A stretch of 64,000 nt of DNA, from positions 124,001 to 188,000 of the forward strand of contig JAFISE010000032.1 in assembly GCA_022560025.1 (NCBI GenBank). The letters run 5' to 3'. Numbering within the stretch: the first letter of the stretch is position 1; each line of letters starts with the position of its first letter. The stretch comes from Stagonosporopsis chrysanthemi (taxonomy: Eukaryota; Ascomycota; Dothideomycetes; Pleosporales; Didymellaceae). The notes below the pieces were generated by a model. The model saw only the letters and a list, made by a program, of their open reading frames with translations, did no database searches and was not told the DNA's origin. The translations under genes and the position numbers were made by a program. Of this stretch, positions 23,162 to 34,472 are shown piece by piece.

Positions 23162-23882
23162 GGTAGCGGTCTTGTATGAATGTGTTTGAAGGAAGTGATG
23201 TGAGTGTGTGTGGAGTGTGTAGGTTCTGAACTAGTCGCGACCTAAATAGCAACAGGAATATTACGGTTCCACATGGTTACCTTGAGCTACTATAGGCAGG
23301 GTGAAAGACCTGAATGAAGGACCTTGGTAAAGCAGGGCCGTGTAACATTGCTCTACTTTACTTTGAAGACCTATGGAGCTCTGTTGATAACATACAAACA
23401 TTCCGCAAGCTCACCGCCTCAAGTGATACTGACAGCCAATGCATAATTTACTAAGTAAAGGAGACACATCAATGTATGTACTGCAGATAGTGTGCATATC
23501 ACCTTCTCAGACACGTATATTTTTCTTGAGTGATGCCAACCGATGCGTTTCGCATACATTATTGTTCAGTGAGAGTCTTGAGAACTTTCGTACAATGCGT
23601 GAAGCATCTGAGCGGATCAAGCTTATATAATGCTCTGCTTGTGTTTGCGAGGTGACTGATTAGGTACTCCAATGGACGTGAAGCTTGAACACTCGGAGAC
23701 ACGCGCCAAGTAGACCTTCCCTTATCGGGCTAGCGGTGCACACCAGCCAATGGTCTTCTATAGCTCCAGCCTGCACCTTCACACCAACACGACAATACAT
23801 AGTGCGCAAACATCGTGGAGGACACATCGAAATTTAAAGAAGTACCAGCACCTGCAGAGATATCCGAATTGGAAAGAGCACA
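23162..23882. other. Divergent region before MED8
   Basis: About 720 bp between two divergent genes, with only short open frames (for example 23439-23630) that I do not support. Confidence 0.5.
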
Positions 23883-24993
23883 ATGAACCTGAACTTTGCT
23901 GGCCAGCCCAATGCAGAAGATGTAAGAGCCCTTGAAGGGCTGCGCCGTGGGCTAGTACCCATGATCGCGGCTATGGACAAGCTGAGGCGTGATATGGACA
24001 TAGCGGCGTCACGGCAAAATGCTGTTGACTGGTAAGTGAGCCGCCCTTGTCGATTCTTCCTCAAATTCATGTGTTTGTTTATTCTCCAAGTTGCGTCTTC
24101 GCGACCCAGCGTTCTCCCACGTACATCAATATTGTCTTTAAAAGCCATCTGAGCAGCAGTACCAAGAGTTTATACTGATTATCGAAAGGCCTCAGATTCA
24201 GCGCACAACAACTGCCGTGAACTCGTACATCACCACACTCAATACGTTCATCAATGGCGGCCGCAGACACACTGTCGAAAGCAGGAAGACTGACGCCGGC
24301 AAAGTCCTGAAAAACAAGCAAGGGAACGACGAAGTACGGTATAGCGACATCAACATCCCATCACAAGCAGAAACCATCCGTAATCTACATCCATTCCCCA
24401 TTGCGCCTTTCCCTGGTACCGACGATCACCTTTCCGGTCTTACGCAGACATTACTGCGGAAGCGCCTGGAGCCCACAGAAGAGAAGTGGATCGAAGACCG
24501 CTTGGCCAAAGCTATGGAGTTCGCAGACGTACCGTCAGACTGGGGCATCGAGCCCCGCAAACCCACCGAGAAGGAAGACACGGCCACAGACGCTGAGGCC
24601 AACGCTGATGAGCCAAGTACAGCCGTCAACAGGTTCAGCAAACGTGTAAAGGGTACTTTGACTGAGGAGCAACTCGTACAGCGTTGGAACAGCGCGCACA
24701 CGTGGTTCTTCAATCCGCCGCAGACGTCGTATGACGATGGGGAAGAGGAGGGCGAGGAGGGCGAAGAAGAAGAAGAAGAAGAGGAGGAGGAGGAGGAGGA
24801 GGAGGAGTTCGAGGATGCAATGGACGCAGATGACTCGGCGCAAGCTGCTCAGGAAGATGTCAAGCCGGAGGGGCCGCCACCAGAGGTCGTCATGATTCAA
24901 GAAGCAGAGCCGCCCGTGCACAAACCGGTGCCTGGAATGCCAGTGCTAGACCTGGGCGTCATTCAGAAGTTCATGGCAACGGGGCACTTGTAG
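23883..24993 (+). CDS. MED8: Mediator complex subunit 8
   Basis: Med8 is a head-module subunit of Mediator that contacts RNA polymerase II/TBP. The first exon (23883-24031) reads RALEGLRRGLVPMIAAMDKL, like the Med8 N-terminal helix. The second exon, placed at 24189-24993, reads PQIQRTTTAVNSYITTLNTF and then LHPFPIAPFPG, TQTLLRKRLEPTEEKWIEDR, the block most typical of fungal Med8. Joined, DW|PQIQ restores the conserved Trp and gives 317 aa. The acceptor is the weak AAAG at 24188 with CTGAT as branch point; stronger AG sites upstream break the frame. A run of about 20 Glu residues (nt 24745-24812) lies before a short conserved tail (PVLDLGVIQKFM). The family is well supported; the intron 3' end is less so. 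Confidence 0.82.
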
Positions 24994-25151
24994 GGATCGG
25001 GCTGTCGCTGCGCTCGCATGAGCCGTAAAAGAGGCGGCTAATGGACGAAAGAGTTGAAGATTCAGCGATGCATGTAACAAGCATTAGCATAACGCATACA
25101 TTGGGTATCTAACGTTTGTACCTGCAATCTTCCATACATATCTTCCCGTGC

Positions 25152-25952
25152 TTACTCCGGCTTCAATGCATATATGCGAACAGGATATAATTCCTTCGGC
25201 ATCCCGCGCTGAAGCTCTGTAGCCACAAGCTTCAATCTCGCGTCCTTGAAAAGTTGCCTGAACTTCTCATCGCTTCGAGTGACACTCGAGTCCTCATCGT
25301 CATAGATGTCTCTATGCCTGATGTCCGTCGAGAGGTTCTCCTTGACCACTATCCACGATTCGGCTTTCTCCTCGCCATCGCCAGGCCTGACCAGCCCTTC
25401 TTTGCACCGCTCCAGATATGTTACCAGCTGCGCATCCGTCAGATGCCCCAGACACCACTGATTCCAGATCAAGTTATAAGCACCAGCTTCGGGAATCCAG
25501 TCTTGCAAACCAAGATTGATCACCTCGCCAACCTGTCCTCTCCCAGAAGCTCCTCCTGCAGCGTCTGTTTGTGTATTCTCCAGCTCCTTCACCAGCTCGT
25601 CTGTAAACTTCTCCACCGGCTCCACGATATCGACCCTCCGTCCAACGCCCAACAGCAGCCCCTTCGTTATCCGTCCGATGCCTGCGCCGCAGTCTGCTAC
25701 GCGTTCGAGGGGCAGTAGTGCTTGTTTCGACGTCGCGGCCTGCCCTGCTCGTGCGCGGCGCAGCTTTGTGAGGAAGTTCGAGGAGCCCTGTAGGTCGATG
25801 CGCGAGGTTTGGGGAAAGCCGCCGAGCATGCCATTGTTATCTGACGTAACGCTTTCCCAGTAGGCGAGTGAGGCGGAGACGTTGATCGAGGCATCGGGGT
25901 GCTCAGGGTCGTGCGACATGAGGGGAGGATCAGATTCCATGCCTAAGGCCAT
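25152..25952 (-). CDS. TAE1: Protein N-terminal methyltransferase (NTM1/Tae1 type)
   Basis: This SAM-dependent enzyme methylates the alpha-amino group of proteins beginning XPK after Met removal, such as ribosomal proteins in yeast. It is a single-exon gene of 266 aa. AYWESVTSDNNGMLGGFPQTS is the NTM1 opening block and is longer than a standard motif; the SAM site is ADCGAGIGRITKGLLL and the acidic loop is IVEPVEKF. LGLQDWIPE and NLIWNQWCLGHL follow, the latter with the conserved Trp-Cys-Gly-His substrate-pocket region, then VKENLS. Polar inserts (AGGASGRGQ, GDGEEKAES) separate the blocks. MESDPP at 25940 is an alternative start. It is divergent from ALDH. Functionally it follows MetAP1 action, and MAP1 lies 20 kb away, but I see no sign of linkage beyond chance. 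Identification is firm. Confidence 0.93.
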   Translation of the reverse strand: MALGMESDPPLMSHDPEHPDASINVSASLAYWESVTSDNNGMLGGFPQTSRIDLQGSSNFLTKLRRARAGQAATSKQALLPLERVADCGAGIGRITKGLLLGVGRRVDIVEPVEKFTDELVKELENTQTDAAGGASGRGQVGEVINLGLQDWIPEAGAYNLIWNQWCLGHLTDAQLVTYLERCKEGLVRPGDGEEKAESWIVVKENLSTDIRHRDIYDDEDSSVTRSDEKFRQLFKDARLKLVATELQRGMPKELYPVRIYALKPE

Positions 25953-26460
25953 GATTGTAAGGTCGGCGTGAGATGAGGCGTGCTTTGGGGATGCGCGTGA
26001 GGTTCGTCGAGGCGGAAATCTGGCTGGATTGTGACAATGTTCAAAAACGTAACATTATGAGTAGCTGTCACACTGTGCGATGTTGCTGGAGACCAGTAAA
26101 CTGTTAGCGCGTTGATCATCATTCCTGCACAGTGCAGACGCGTCGAGCTCAAGGTGGGGTAGCTTCAGAGAAGCTCCACGGCAGCTCCGTCCGCGCGCCC
26201 CGAGGAAAGCGTCTTAATCATGGAGACGTGTCTAGATAAGGGCAAAGACGCACACCAGCGGCGGTCGTCAATTAATTGTACGATTAATCTTGTGGGAACG
26301 CGTCTTGGGCGTGTAAGCTGTGGAGTGCAGTTCCAAAGAGGCAGTTGCACGCGGTGGGTGTCCGTCATTTGGCGGGGCTCAAGCTTGCCTGGCTGTAGCG
26401 ACAGCTGCACGCCATTGGTACTGCGTTGATAATCAGCTGTCTTCTCTGCTGGGCGGAGCG
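25953..26460. other. Divergent promoter region NTM1/ALDH
   Basis: 508 bp between start codons. An upstream ATG at 26320 is in frame with the ALDH start, so the ALDH reading frame is open upstream of the chosen start. No other gene is seen. Confidence 0.5.
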
Positions 26461-28301
26461 ATGTCTTGTCTCTACACCTCTCTCTTCAGAGCTTCCCCGC
26501 AAAGAGCACCATCAGCTTTCCCTCATACCTCAAACCTAAGAGCCATTCGATTGTCCCTAGGTACCTTTCCGAGATACTACACAGCTGCTCGCAACATGTC
26601 CGACCTCTTCGTTGAGCTCACGGCGCCGAACGGCCACAAGTACAAGCAGCCGCGAGGCCTGTTCATCAACAACGAGTTTGTCAAGTCAAAGTCTGGCGAC
26701 ACCATTAGTTCAATAAACCCAAGGTACGCTCCTGCCTATACCGGACGAAAGTGACATCGGATCTAACAGTGACACCAAGTGATGAGAGTGAGATCGTCTC
26801 GGTCTATGCAGCCAGCGAAGATGATGTCAACGATGCGGTGGCAGCAGCACGCAAAGCCTTCAAGAGCCCGGAGTGGCGAGACATGGACACAAATGCCCGT
26901 GCAGACATGCTTTTCAAGTTTGCACAGTTGATCGAGGAGCACAGAGAAACCCTAGCCACCATTGAGACATGGGATAATGGCAAGCCGTACCAGGTCTCCT
27001 TCAATGATGATTTGGGTGAGGTCATTGGTACCATCAAGTACTACGCAGGATACGCAAACAAGATCCACGGCCAGGTCATTGATACATCGCCCGCAAAGCT
27101 GGCTTACACACTACGGGAACCCCTTGGTGTATGCGGTCAGATCATCCCGTAGGTGTCTTTGTCTTCACACAGAGCTGATGCTGACTCTATACAGATGGAA
27201 TTTCCCTCTCGCAATGGCCGCTTGGAAGCTTGGGCCTGCACTTTGCACAGGCAACACTGTCGTTTTGAAAGCCGCTGAGCAGACACCTCTCTCCATTTTG
27301 TACCTTGGAACACTGGTCAAGGAAGCCGGCTTCCCACCAGGTGTCATCAACATCATCAACGGCGAAGGCAGGAAGGCAGGTGCAGCCCTTGCCAAACACC
27401 CTGACGTGGCTAAGATTGCCTTCACGGGATCCACAGCTACGGGCAAAGAGATCATGAAGATGGCTGCTGGCACTATGAAGAACATCACATTAGAGACCGG
27501 TGGAAAGTCCCCTCTGCTGATCTTTGACGATGCGGATCTTGATCAGGCGGTCAAGTGGTCGCACGTTGGTATCATGTGCGTGACACATCTGCTCTTACAG
27601 GCTTTTGCTTACCGTTACTAGGTACAACCAGGGCCAGGTATGCACAGCAACCTCGAGAATCCTTGTCCAGGATGGCGTCTATGACAAGTTCGTCTCCGCG
27701 TTCAAGGAGCACGTCGCGAAGACATCCATCGTTGGCGACCCATTCAAAGACGACACTTTCCAGGGCCCTCAAGTCACCAAGGCACAGTACGAGCGTGTGC
27801 TGTCCTACATCGAGGCCGGCAAGTCCGAGGGCGCAACCCTAATATCTGGAGGAAAGGCGTACAAGGACGTTGGCGGCAAAGGTTTCTTCATCGAGCCTAC
27901 CATCTTCTCGGACGTCAAGGACGACCACACGATCTACCGTGAAGAGGTCTTTGGACCATTCGTCGCGATCAGCTCGTTCAAGACTGAGGAAGAGGCCGTT
28001 GAGCGCGCCAACGACACTACCTACGGTCTGGGAGCTGCGCTCTTCACCGAGAACATCACAAAGGCACACCGCGTCGCCAGGAATATTGAAGCGGGTATGG
28101 TGTGGATCAACTCAAGGTACGCAGCTGCATCTTAGTCACCACGAATGAAGCTGACATATCAACTCCAGCAACGACTCTGACATTCGAATCCCGTTCGGAG
28201 GAGTGAAGCAGTCCGGCATTGGCAGAGAGCTCGGAGAGGCCGGGCTTGAGGCCTACACTAACAAGAAGGCCATCCATGTCAACCTGGGCACGAAGTTGTA
28301 G
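26461..28301 (+). CDS. NAD(P)-dependent aldehyde dehydrogenase, mitochondrial-type
   Basis: It oxidises acetaldehyde or other aldehydes to acids. Exons 26461-26723, 26780-27148, 27195-27575, 27622-28116 and 28169-28301 give 546 aa; every intron leaves two bases of a codon, so all junctions are phase 2. The first about 45 residues are Arg/Ser/Ala-rich, with no acidic residue before the second Met, typical of a mitochondrial presequence. A second Met (MSDLFVEL, nt 26596) would start a classical cytosolic-length ALDH of about 501 aa. Catalytic parts: WNFPLAMAAWK, NAD-site FTGSTATGKEI, base Glu in LETGGKSP, nucleophile Cys in NQGQVCTATSR, and EEVFGPFVA. The family is homologous to fungal allergen-type ALDHs. 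Start choice is uncertain; identity is firm. Confidence 0.93.
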
Positions 28302-29766
28302 AGATTTGCATACGAAAAGATACTTGTCATAACCATGTACTTGATATGAGGCCTTGCTTGGCGCCACGGCTTGGAATGGGTCGAACGACTGCAAAGGTGG
28401 AATCAACACAAGTAGCCCCTCAAAGCAATGGGTTCACGTGCTAGCTTTTTTTTTCCTTTTTTTTTTTTAGATGCGTGAAATAAACAGTGTGTGGGCAGAG
28501 TTTTGTCTGTAGAAAACCCCTCATGCATTAACTACCAGGGTGAGGGTTTTTTTGGTGCGTGAATTGTTCGCGCTTCGGTCTTTACACGCCGCTCCCACTG
28601 CGCTGAGTTGGTGCGACTCAGACGCCAGCCAAACCCTTCCCGTGTGGTGTGGCTTGTGGAGACGCAAGGTCGGGAGTGGATCCGTATGATGTCGTTGCTC
28701 GGAGGCTGGTGCAGCTCCTAAATGCTGATGCTCGGTGGCTTTCTGCTGGCTTTGGCGAGCTATTCCACCGGGTTCAGAGCAAATGAGGCTCAGTTCATCA
28801 GGCTCGAGCGCCGCCCACCTCCAGGACCGGACTGCACATGTCATCAGCTACAGCAACGACGTGTTCAGACGATGCTTTGTGCTTCAGGGAATGCTAAGCA
28901 ACCGTTATCTTGGCGCACGCCTCTCGACACCCAAAACGAACAAATCACCACAGCCGTCGTCACTCGCTGCTCTCCACTGCCCGCGGCGCCGCTCGCTGAA
29001 CTGTGCTTGTTGACACCACGTTCCCTCTGACAGCTGCACTGCCCTCGTGACTGGCACTGTTCTCTGCTGCGCACTGCTAACATCTGGACCGCTGCTAGCT
29101 TCTGGCCTAGGATCGCTTGTCAAGGCTATTACACCGGTCCGCTGAGCCCGGAGCGCCCACTCGCCCTTGGCCACCAGTTGCGGCGTCACTCTTGGGTCCT
29201 TGCGCCTTACTAAGACACGCGGCTAGCAGCGTAGCTCTATCCCCGCCCTGTCGACTGGAGAGCTTGAGATCATCGCTATCAAACACCAACGCCCAACCCC
29301 AGCCGCATGTGCACTGCCCGCCCCGCGTGAGCAAGTCTATCCTGTGCCGTTCCCCCGAGGTCATCGCTCTGGATCGCAAACGAGATTCCGAATCGCCCCC
29401 CGTCGACTCTCCCAACACGACCTGGCACGCCCAGCGTCCCGCAAAGCTGATAACGACAGCGCCGACGGAGGCTCGCTTCAAGGCTTTCCTCTCCCGCCTG
29501 TTCAGGCCGCCCTAACGCCGGTGCCCTGCGCATTTTGACTATACACACAAACACAAGTACACAAACACACAAGTACGCAAACACGGTACTTGCACGCTGC
29601 CCCATCACGCCCGCCAAGGAAAGAGCAACCACCTGCCACATCAGCCCTGCTTACCCTAAGTCTGCCGCCGCTTCCTGCTCGACTGAAGCACCAGCACGAC
29701 TTCTGACTCATCGCAACGTAATACCTTGCGCCACACCAACTCCCACTTGGGTGCAACATCACCAAC
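28302..29766. other. ALDH 3' region and PPZ upstream region
   Basis: About 1.46 kb. It contains a T-rich run (28445-28469), an AATAAA at 28479-28484 that may serve the ALDH transcript, and CA-rich DNA just before the phosphatase gene. Long GC-rich open frames (29117-29515) have a Pro/Arg/Ser composition unlike real proteins here and are more likely leader sequence. Confidence 0.45.
29541..29586 (+). repeat. CA-rich imperfect repeat in PPZ leader
   Basis: Imperfect copies of ACAAACAC(A)CAAGTAC lie about 180-225 bp before the phosphatase start codon. It is probably an unstructured 5' UTR element. Confidence 0.55.
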
Positions 29767-31993
29767 ATGGGCAACCAGCCATCCAGCGAAAAGGGCAAGA
29801 AGGGAGAGAAGGGAGCTGATGGCGTCCCTCTAGGTCGCGAATACTACCGCTCGTTTGAGCGATCAGACACCCAAGGTTCGACACGCTCGCTGCGCAACTC
29901 CATTCGCAACAAGATCCCTGGCACCGGCAAGACCGATAGTCCACGCAATTCAGTATCGAACCTGAGCGAAATAACTAATGGGAAGAGCGACAAGACAGAC
30001 GCCATTTCTCTCAAATCGGAGAAGAGCAAAGGAGGACGGAGCTCGAGACGAGGCTCGACAGCCTCGGAGGGTACGGGCCTTGTCGAGACAGCTGCACAGG
30101 TCGAAAAGCTGCCAGATGAGCCGCAGCCGCCGCCCTCGCCTGTTCAGGGTGCCACTGTAGGAACAGGGCATGAAGCTGTAGAGAAGGCCCAACAAACTGG
30201 TGAGGTTGATCGTGTCTCCGAGGTACCACCTTCTGGTGTTCCGCCGCCTTCAGCCTCTGCCCAGCCCGGAGAGTCCATCCTGCAGAAGAAGGGCCAGCCG
30301 ATTCCGAGAGCACCCGAGCCACCAGCAGCAAACGATGGAGCTGGCTCGCCCATGGAGATCAGCGCTTTGAAGGCAATCGATCTTGACGACATGATTCAGC
30401 GCCTGTTGGATGCCGCTTACGCCGGCAAGGTCACCAAGACCGTGTGCTTGAAGAACGCAGAGATTTTTGCTATTTGCTCCGCTGCACGAGAAGTTTTCTT
30501 GAGTCAGCCAGCACTGCTGGAGCTCGCACCTCCAGTCAAGATTGTTGGTGACATTCACGGACAATACACCGACCTCATCCGGATGTTCGAAATGTGTGGA
30601 TTTCCACCCAACTCAAACTACCTGTTCCTGGGCGACTATGTCGACCGTGGCAAGCAGAGCTTGGAGACGATTCTCTTGCTCATGTGCTATAAGCTCAAGT
30701 TCCCCGAGAACTTCTTTCTCCTCCGCGGCAACCACGAATGCGCCAACGTCACCCGCGTCTACGGCTTCTACGACGAATGCAAGCGAAGGTGCAATATCAA
30801 GGTCTGGAAGGCGTTCGTGGACACATTCAATTGCTTGCCCATCGCTGCGATTGTTGCACAAAAGATCTTCTGCGTTCATGGCGGGCTGTCTCCAAGCTTG
30901 TCGCATATGGACGACATTCGACAGATCGCCAGACCTACCGATGTACCCGATTATGGCCTCCTGAACGATTTGCTATGGAGTGATCCGGCAGATATGGAAA
31001 ATGATTGGGAGTCGAACGAGCGTGGTGTGAGTTATTGCTTTGGCAAAAAAGTCATCATGGAGTTCTTGCAACGTCACGATTTCGATCTTGTCTGTCGAGC
31101 GCACATGGTAGTAGAAGACGGTTACGAGTTCTTCAACGACAGAGTACTTGTGACAGTCTTCTCTGCGCCAAACGTACGTATCCATCAACAAAGCGCCAGC
31201 ACATCTATTGACTTTTTACAGTACTGCGGCGAATTTGATAACTGGGGCGCGGTCATGTCCGTGTCTGGAGAGTTGCTGTGCAGCTTCGAGTTGCTTAAGC
31301 CGCTTGACTCGAGCGCGCTCAAAAGCCACATCAAGAAGAGCAGGAACAAGCGACAGAGCATGCTCAATTCACCAGTGAGTAACTTGCGGCCTCGGCCTAT
31401 GGATTTGAAGCAATCTTTAGTGCCTTGTATTATATATCTTATTCGTACTGACTCAGCCGCAGCCTGCCCACTACGCACCGCAAAGTTACTAATCGATTCT
31501 TTTTACGTAGGTAAGCAATAATGAAGGCTCACCACAATCTATCCTGTCAAACGATGGAATCGAAAGTTTCGGGTGCGATGGACCCGCGGAGAAGTACAAG
31601 AATGCAGACAAGCAGAGATGCCCTCCTGGTCTACGCCGGAAACCCGGTCTGGATCAGCTTGGCACCACAGACGATAACGGACACATACATGACCCGCGGA
31701 AGTTGGTTGATCTAACGCCGCTCACACCATCATCGCCTGAGCTTCCTCCCGTCAAATCACTTCTAGTGCCGGTAGGGGCTTTCAAGCTGGATCGAAAGAA
31801 TGACGATCGGCGAATAAAAAGCAAACGGGCAGCATGGGAATCTTCACTGCCACTCAATTTCGAACGCCACTCAAACCACGTCACCCCTGGGCATACTCTC
31901 GAATACATCAACCAAGGTGTTCCTACTCCACGTAAGAAATTGGAAGACTTCAATGTGTCGACCAAACACAAAAGACGGAACTCTTCGCAATAG
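29767..31993 (+). CDS. PPZ1: Serine/threonine phosphatase PP-Z (PPZ1-like)
   Basis: A fungal-specific PP1-related phosphatase that in yeast controls salt tolerance, K+ transport and cell-wall integrity. Exons 29767-31173, 31222-31374 and 31511-31993 give 680 aa. Gly2 in MGNQPSS fits N-myristoylation, as in yeast Ppz1. Residues 2-200 are a Ser/Pro/Lys-rich regulatory extension. The catalytic core has VKIVGDIHGQY, LGDYVDRG, LLRGNHE, CVHGGLSPS, DLLWSDP and, across intron 1, SAPN|YCGEFDN. Exon 3 adds 161 residues after the core (KPGLDQLGTTDDNGHIHDPR, LTPLTPSSPELPP, HTLEYINQGVPTPRKK). Its start is supported by a TTACTAAT branch site and TAG acceptor. Identity as PPZ is firm; the length of the tail depends on intron 2. 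Confidence 0.9.
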
Positions 31994-32840
31994 TGCTTTT
32001 GACGAGGTATCCATGCAGCTTGATCCGTCGAACCTCTGGCCTTCCAGCTTTCCAGCTCACGTCCCGGCTATCTTATAATGACTTGTCTATGGAGGTTTCA
32101 AGTGTATGTATCAGTGAAGACACAAAACGTTACTCTCACAGACGACGCAAATGGTAGTGGAGGTTCTCACTTCAGTTTGGGTTTCTTGAATGAGGTAAAG
32201 TGTAGCACAAAGCGTATTCGCAGGGCTGACTTCTGTTTGTACTTGGGTAGTTCAGAGTCTGGGTCGAGATGGATCAACTTTTCTTGCTGCAACTTTTCAG
32301 GACGACATTCACGTGTTCACTTCTAGAACCTGTAATATCATTTTCATGTCCTCGCATTGCTGACCTCCTTGTCCTAGTGCCTCTTAAATGTGTTCTAACA
32401 TGCACGTCTAATACCTTGCTACCGATGCACAGGGAGAAGCAGGCCACGGCCCCAATCAACTTCGTCGTTGGGACAGAAACATCAGTCAGCTGCCAATCGA
32501 ATTTGCCTTAACATTCACATGGAACAGCATCACTGTAAACGCAATGCATCGATTCCCAATCTATCTGACGTATATAGGGGTATTACCAGTTTCCTAACCA
32601 CATGCATCCCCGCGTCCCATCTACCAAATCCCGTATCCCAATGCCGCTGTAACATACGACATAGATGTCCACACCAACGCCCCAGACCTTCCTTCAGGCC
32701 CGGCCATGCAGATCGCAAAAAATGACAAAGAAGACTGCAATAGCTACAGGATGCCGAAATCGTGCTCTGACAAAGGAAAGGAGAAATATGTGTATGTGTA
32801 TATGTTCTGAAGGTGTGTGCTGTAGTGGAGTAGGCCTATC
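31994..32840. other. Convergent 3' region
   Basis: About 850 bp between the phosphatase stop and the minus-strand gene ending at 32841. Nothing is supported beyond 3' UTR sequence. Confidence 0.5.
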
Positions 32841-34472
32841 CTAAGCCAGCTCATCGTCTGAGAACCGGAATGTCGAGTCTGAGGAGAACTTCTGAGACTG
32901 TTTGCGGGTTTGCCGTGGCGAGACAGGGGACACGCTCTCGACCCAGGAGCGGTTCGAGAAGCGCGAGGACGAGGACGAGGGGCGAGAGAAATTGCGCACG
33001 CCTGCTGGAGCAGGCGAGGGCGCAAACTCCCTCAGTGCCAAATCGGCTGATGGTTTGGCGGGACTTGCAATCTCCTGGGTGCGTACAGCCTGCGGTTCGG
33101 AGGGAAAGTCGTCGCCTGCGTCGTGTTAGCTGCCACCCATTCATCTTCAGCTCAACGCACAACGCAGCGGCAGGATACAGAGAACACACATAAAGGAGAC
33201 CGCACTGGAGGGGATCTACGCACTGGCCACGCCCAGTCCCTCACATAACCGTTTGCGCCACAGCCCGCAGGCTTCTTCGAACCCTTCCATCACTTCGCCG
33301 CAAGCGCGCTTCGCCTCGCGCTCGCGCAGCCGCCGGTCCCAGTCGCCGCGCTCAATGAACTCTCGGCCTTCAACTGTACGCTCGCTCTCGCGCTTCCATT
33401 CGTGTAGCTGTTCTTTGCTTGTTCGCAGTCGGCGCGCCGCGTTGGTGGTTGTCTGACGCGACATGTGCAATGTGTCGCTGACATTGGAGAGGTGCTGTAA
33501 TAGCTCGCGGGTCGAAAGTGTGAGATGGGAAAGTGCAACTACGGGGTCGGTGGAGCTGTGTGGGAGGGACTGGAGCGTTTGTTCGATAAGCGGCAGGAGC
33601 TCTTCGATTGCTTCGGGTGAAGGAATTATGGCTCGAGGGCCCGTGAAGGATGCGGTCAGGGAGGTGAGGACGCGCGATTGGTGGGTGAGATGCGTTGTGA
33701 GGGAGTCGTGGGCGGTCTTCAGGCTGTGTTGTGTCAGCTGGTGCATTGGTTGACGGGAGTAGGCAGGAGTCTACCGTGTTGCGCCGTTCTCGATGGCGAT
33801 CTGGCTCCCCAAATCCCGCAGATGTTCTGTGACGCGCTTGACAACTTCATCAGCAGTACTGCCGTTCTCCTCCATGCCTCTCCGTGCCAAACTCTCGATC
33901 GCGGCGATGCGCGACTCGAGGGCGGGTGTGAGGCCTTCGCTGTCCAGGTCTGAGTCGTCTCCATAGTCGGAACCGTCGTACATCGATCGTTGTCTGCTGT
34001 GTCTCTGCGTCTTGTTTGCAGCATTGGGACTCAGCGTAGCCCTCGACTGTGCTGACGGCGAGCTCTGCAACGCGACCCCGCTATCCCTCACGCCATTCGG
34101 GCTCACGACCCTATGGGCCCCTGTTGACCCGTCATGCTCAACGGCTGTGCCAATGTCTGGTAGTCTTTGTTGTGAGTGCTCCAGCTCCTCTCCAAATTCG
34201 CTGTCAATCTCCTCGTCTTCGCTGCCCCATTCGCCCAGTTCGTCTGCAAGATTGCCCAAGCCCCCACCATTGTCTCTGTCTCCGCCGAAACGCTGTACCG
34301 GACTGCCATGATCGAAACCGTGCGATGAACGTGGTGTCACGGGCGAGTAGCCGGATCTGGAGGAAGGACGATTGAAAGACTCTCGTCTGGACTGTGACAT
34401 GTCAAGACTGGAGGGGTATTGGCGGTGAGACGATGTCGGCCGGTGAGTAGGCGTCCGTGGCGGAGAGGACAT
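32841..34472 (-). CDS. Uncharacterised fungal coiled-coil protein
   Basis: Minus-strand exons 34472-33775, 33723-33245 and 33115-32841 close in phase to 483 aa. The first 190 residues are disordered and Ser/Arg/Gly-rich with an acidic patch (GEWGSEDEEIDSEFGEELE). Residues about 190-390 are strongly helical: LESRIAAIESLARRGMEENG, ADEVVKRVTEHLRDLGSQI, LKTAHDSLTTHLTHQSRVLT, then a basic amphipathic stretch with EQLHEWKRESERTVEGREF. The last exon is Ser/Pro-rich and ends FSSDSTFRFSDDELA. Without the last intron (GTGAGG donor at 33244) the frame would stop at 33216, giving 401 aa. The longer form is preferred because the exon 3 frame has a coherent composition. Family and role are unknown. Confidence 0.65.

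Noticed and set aside
29117..29515. 132-codon plus-strand frame upstream of PPZ
   Set aside because: The composition is Pro/Arg/Ser-rich like GC-rich leader DNA, with no domain and no splice support. It could at most be an upstream ORF.
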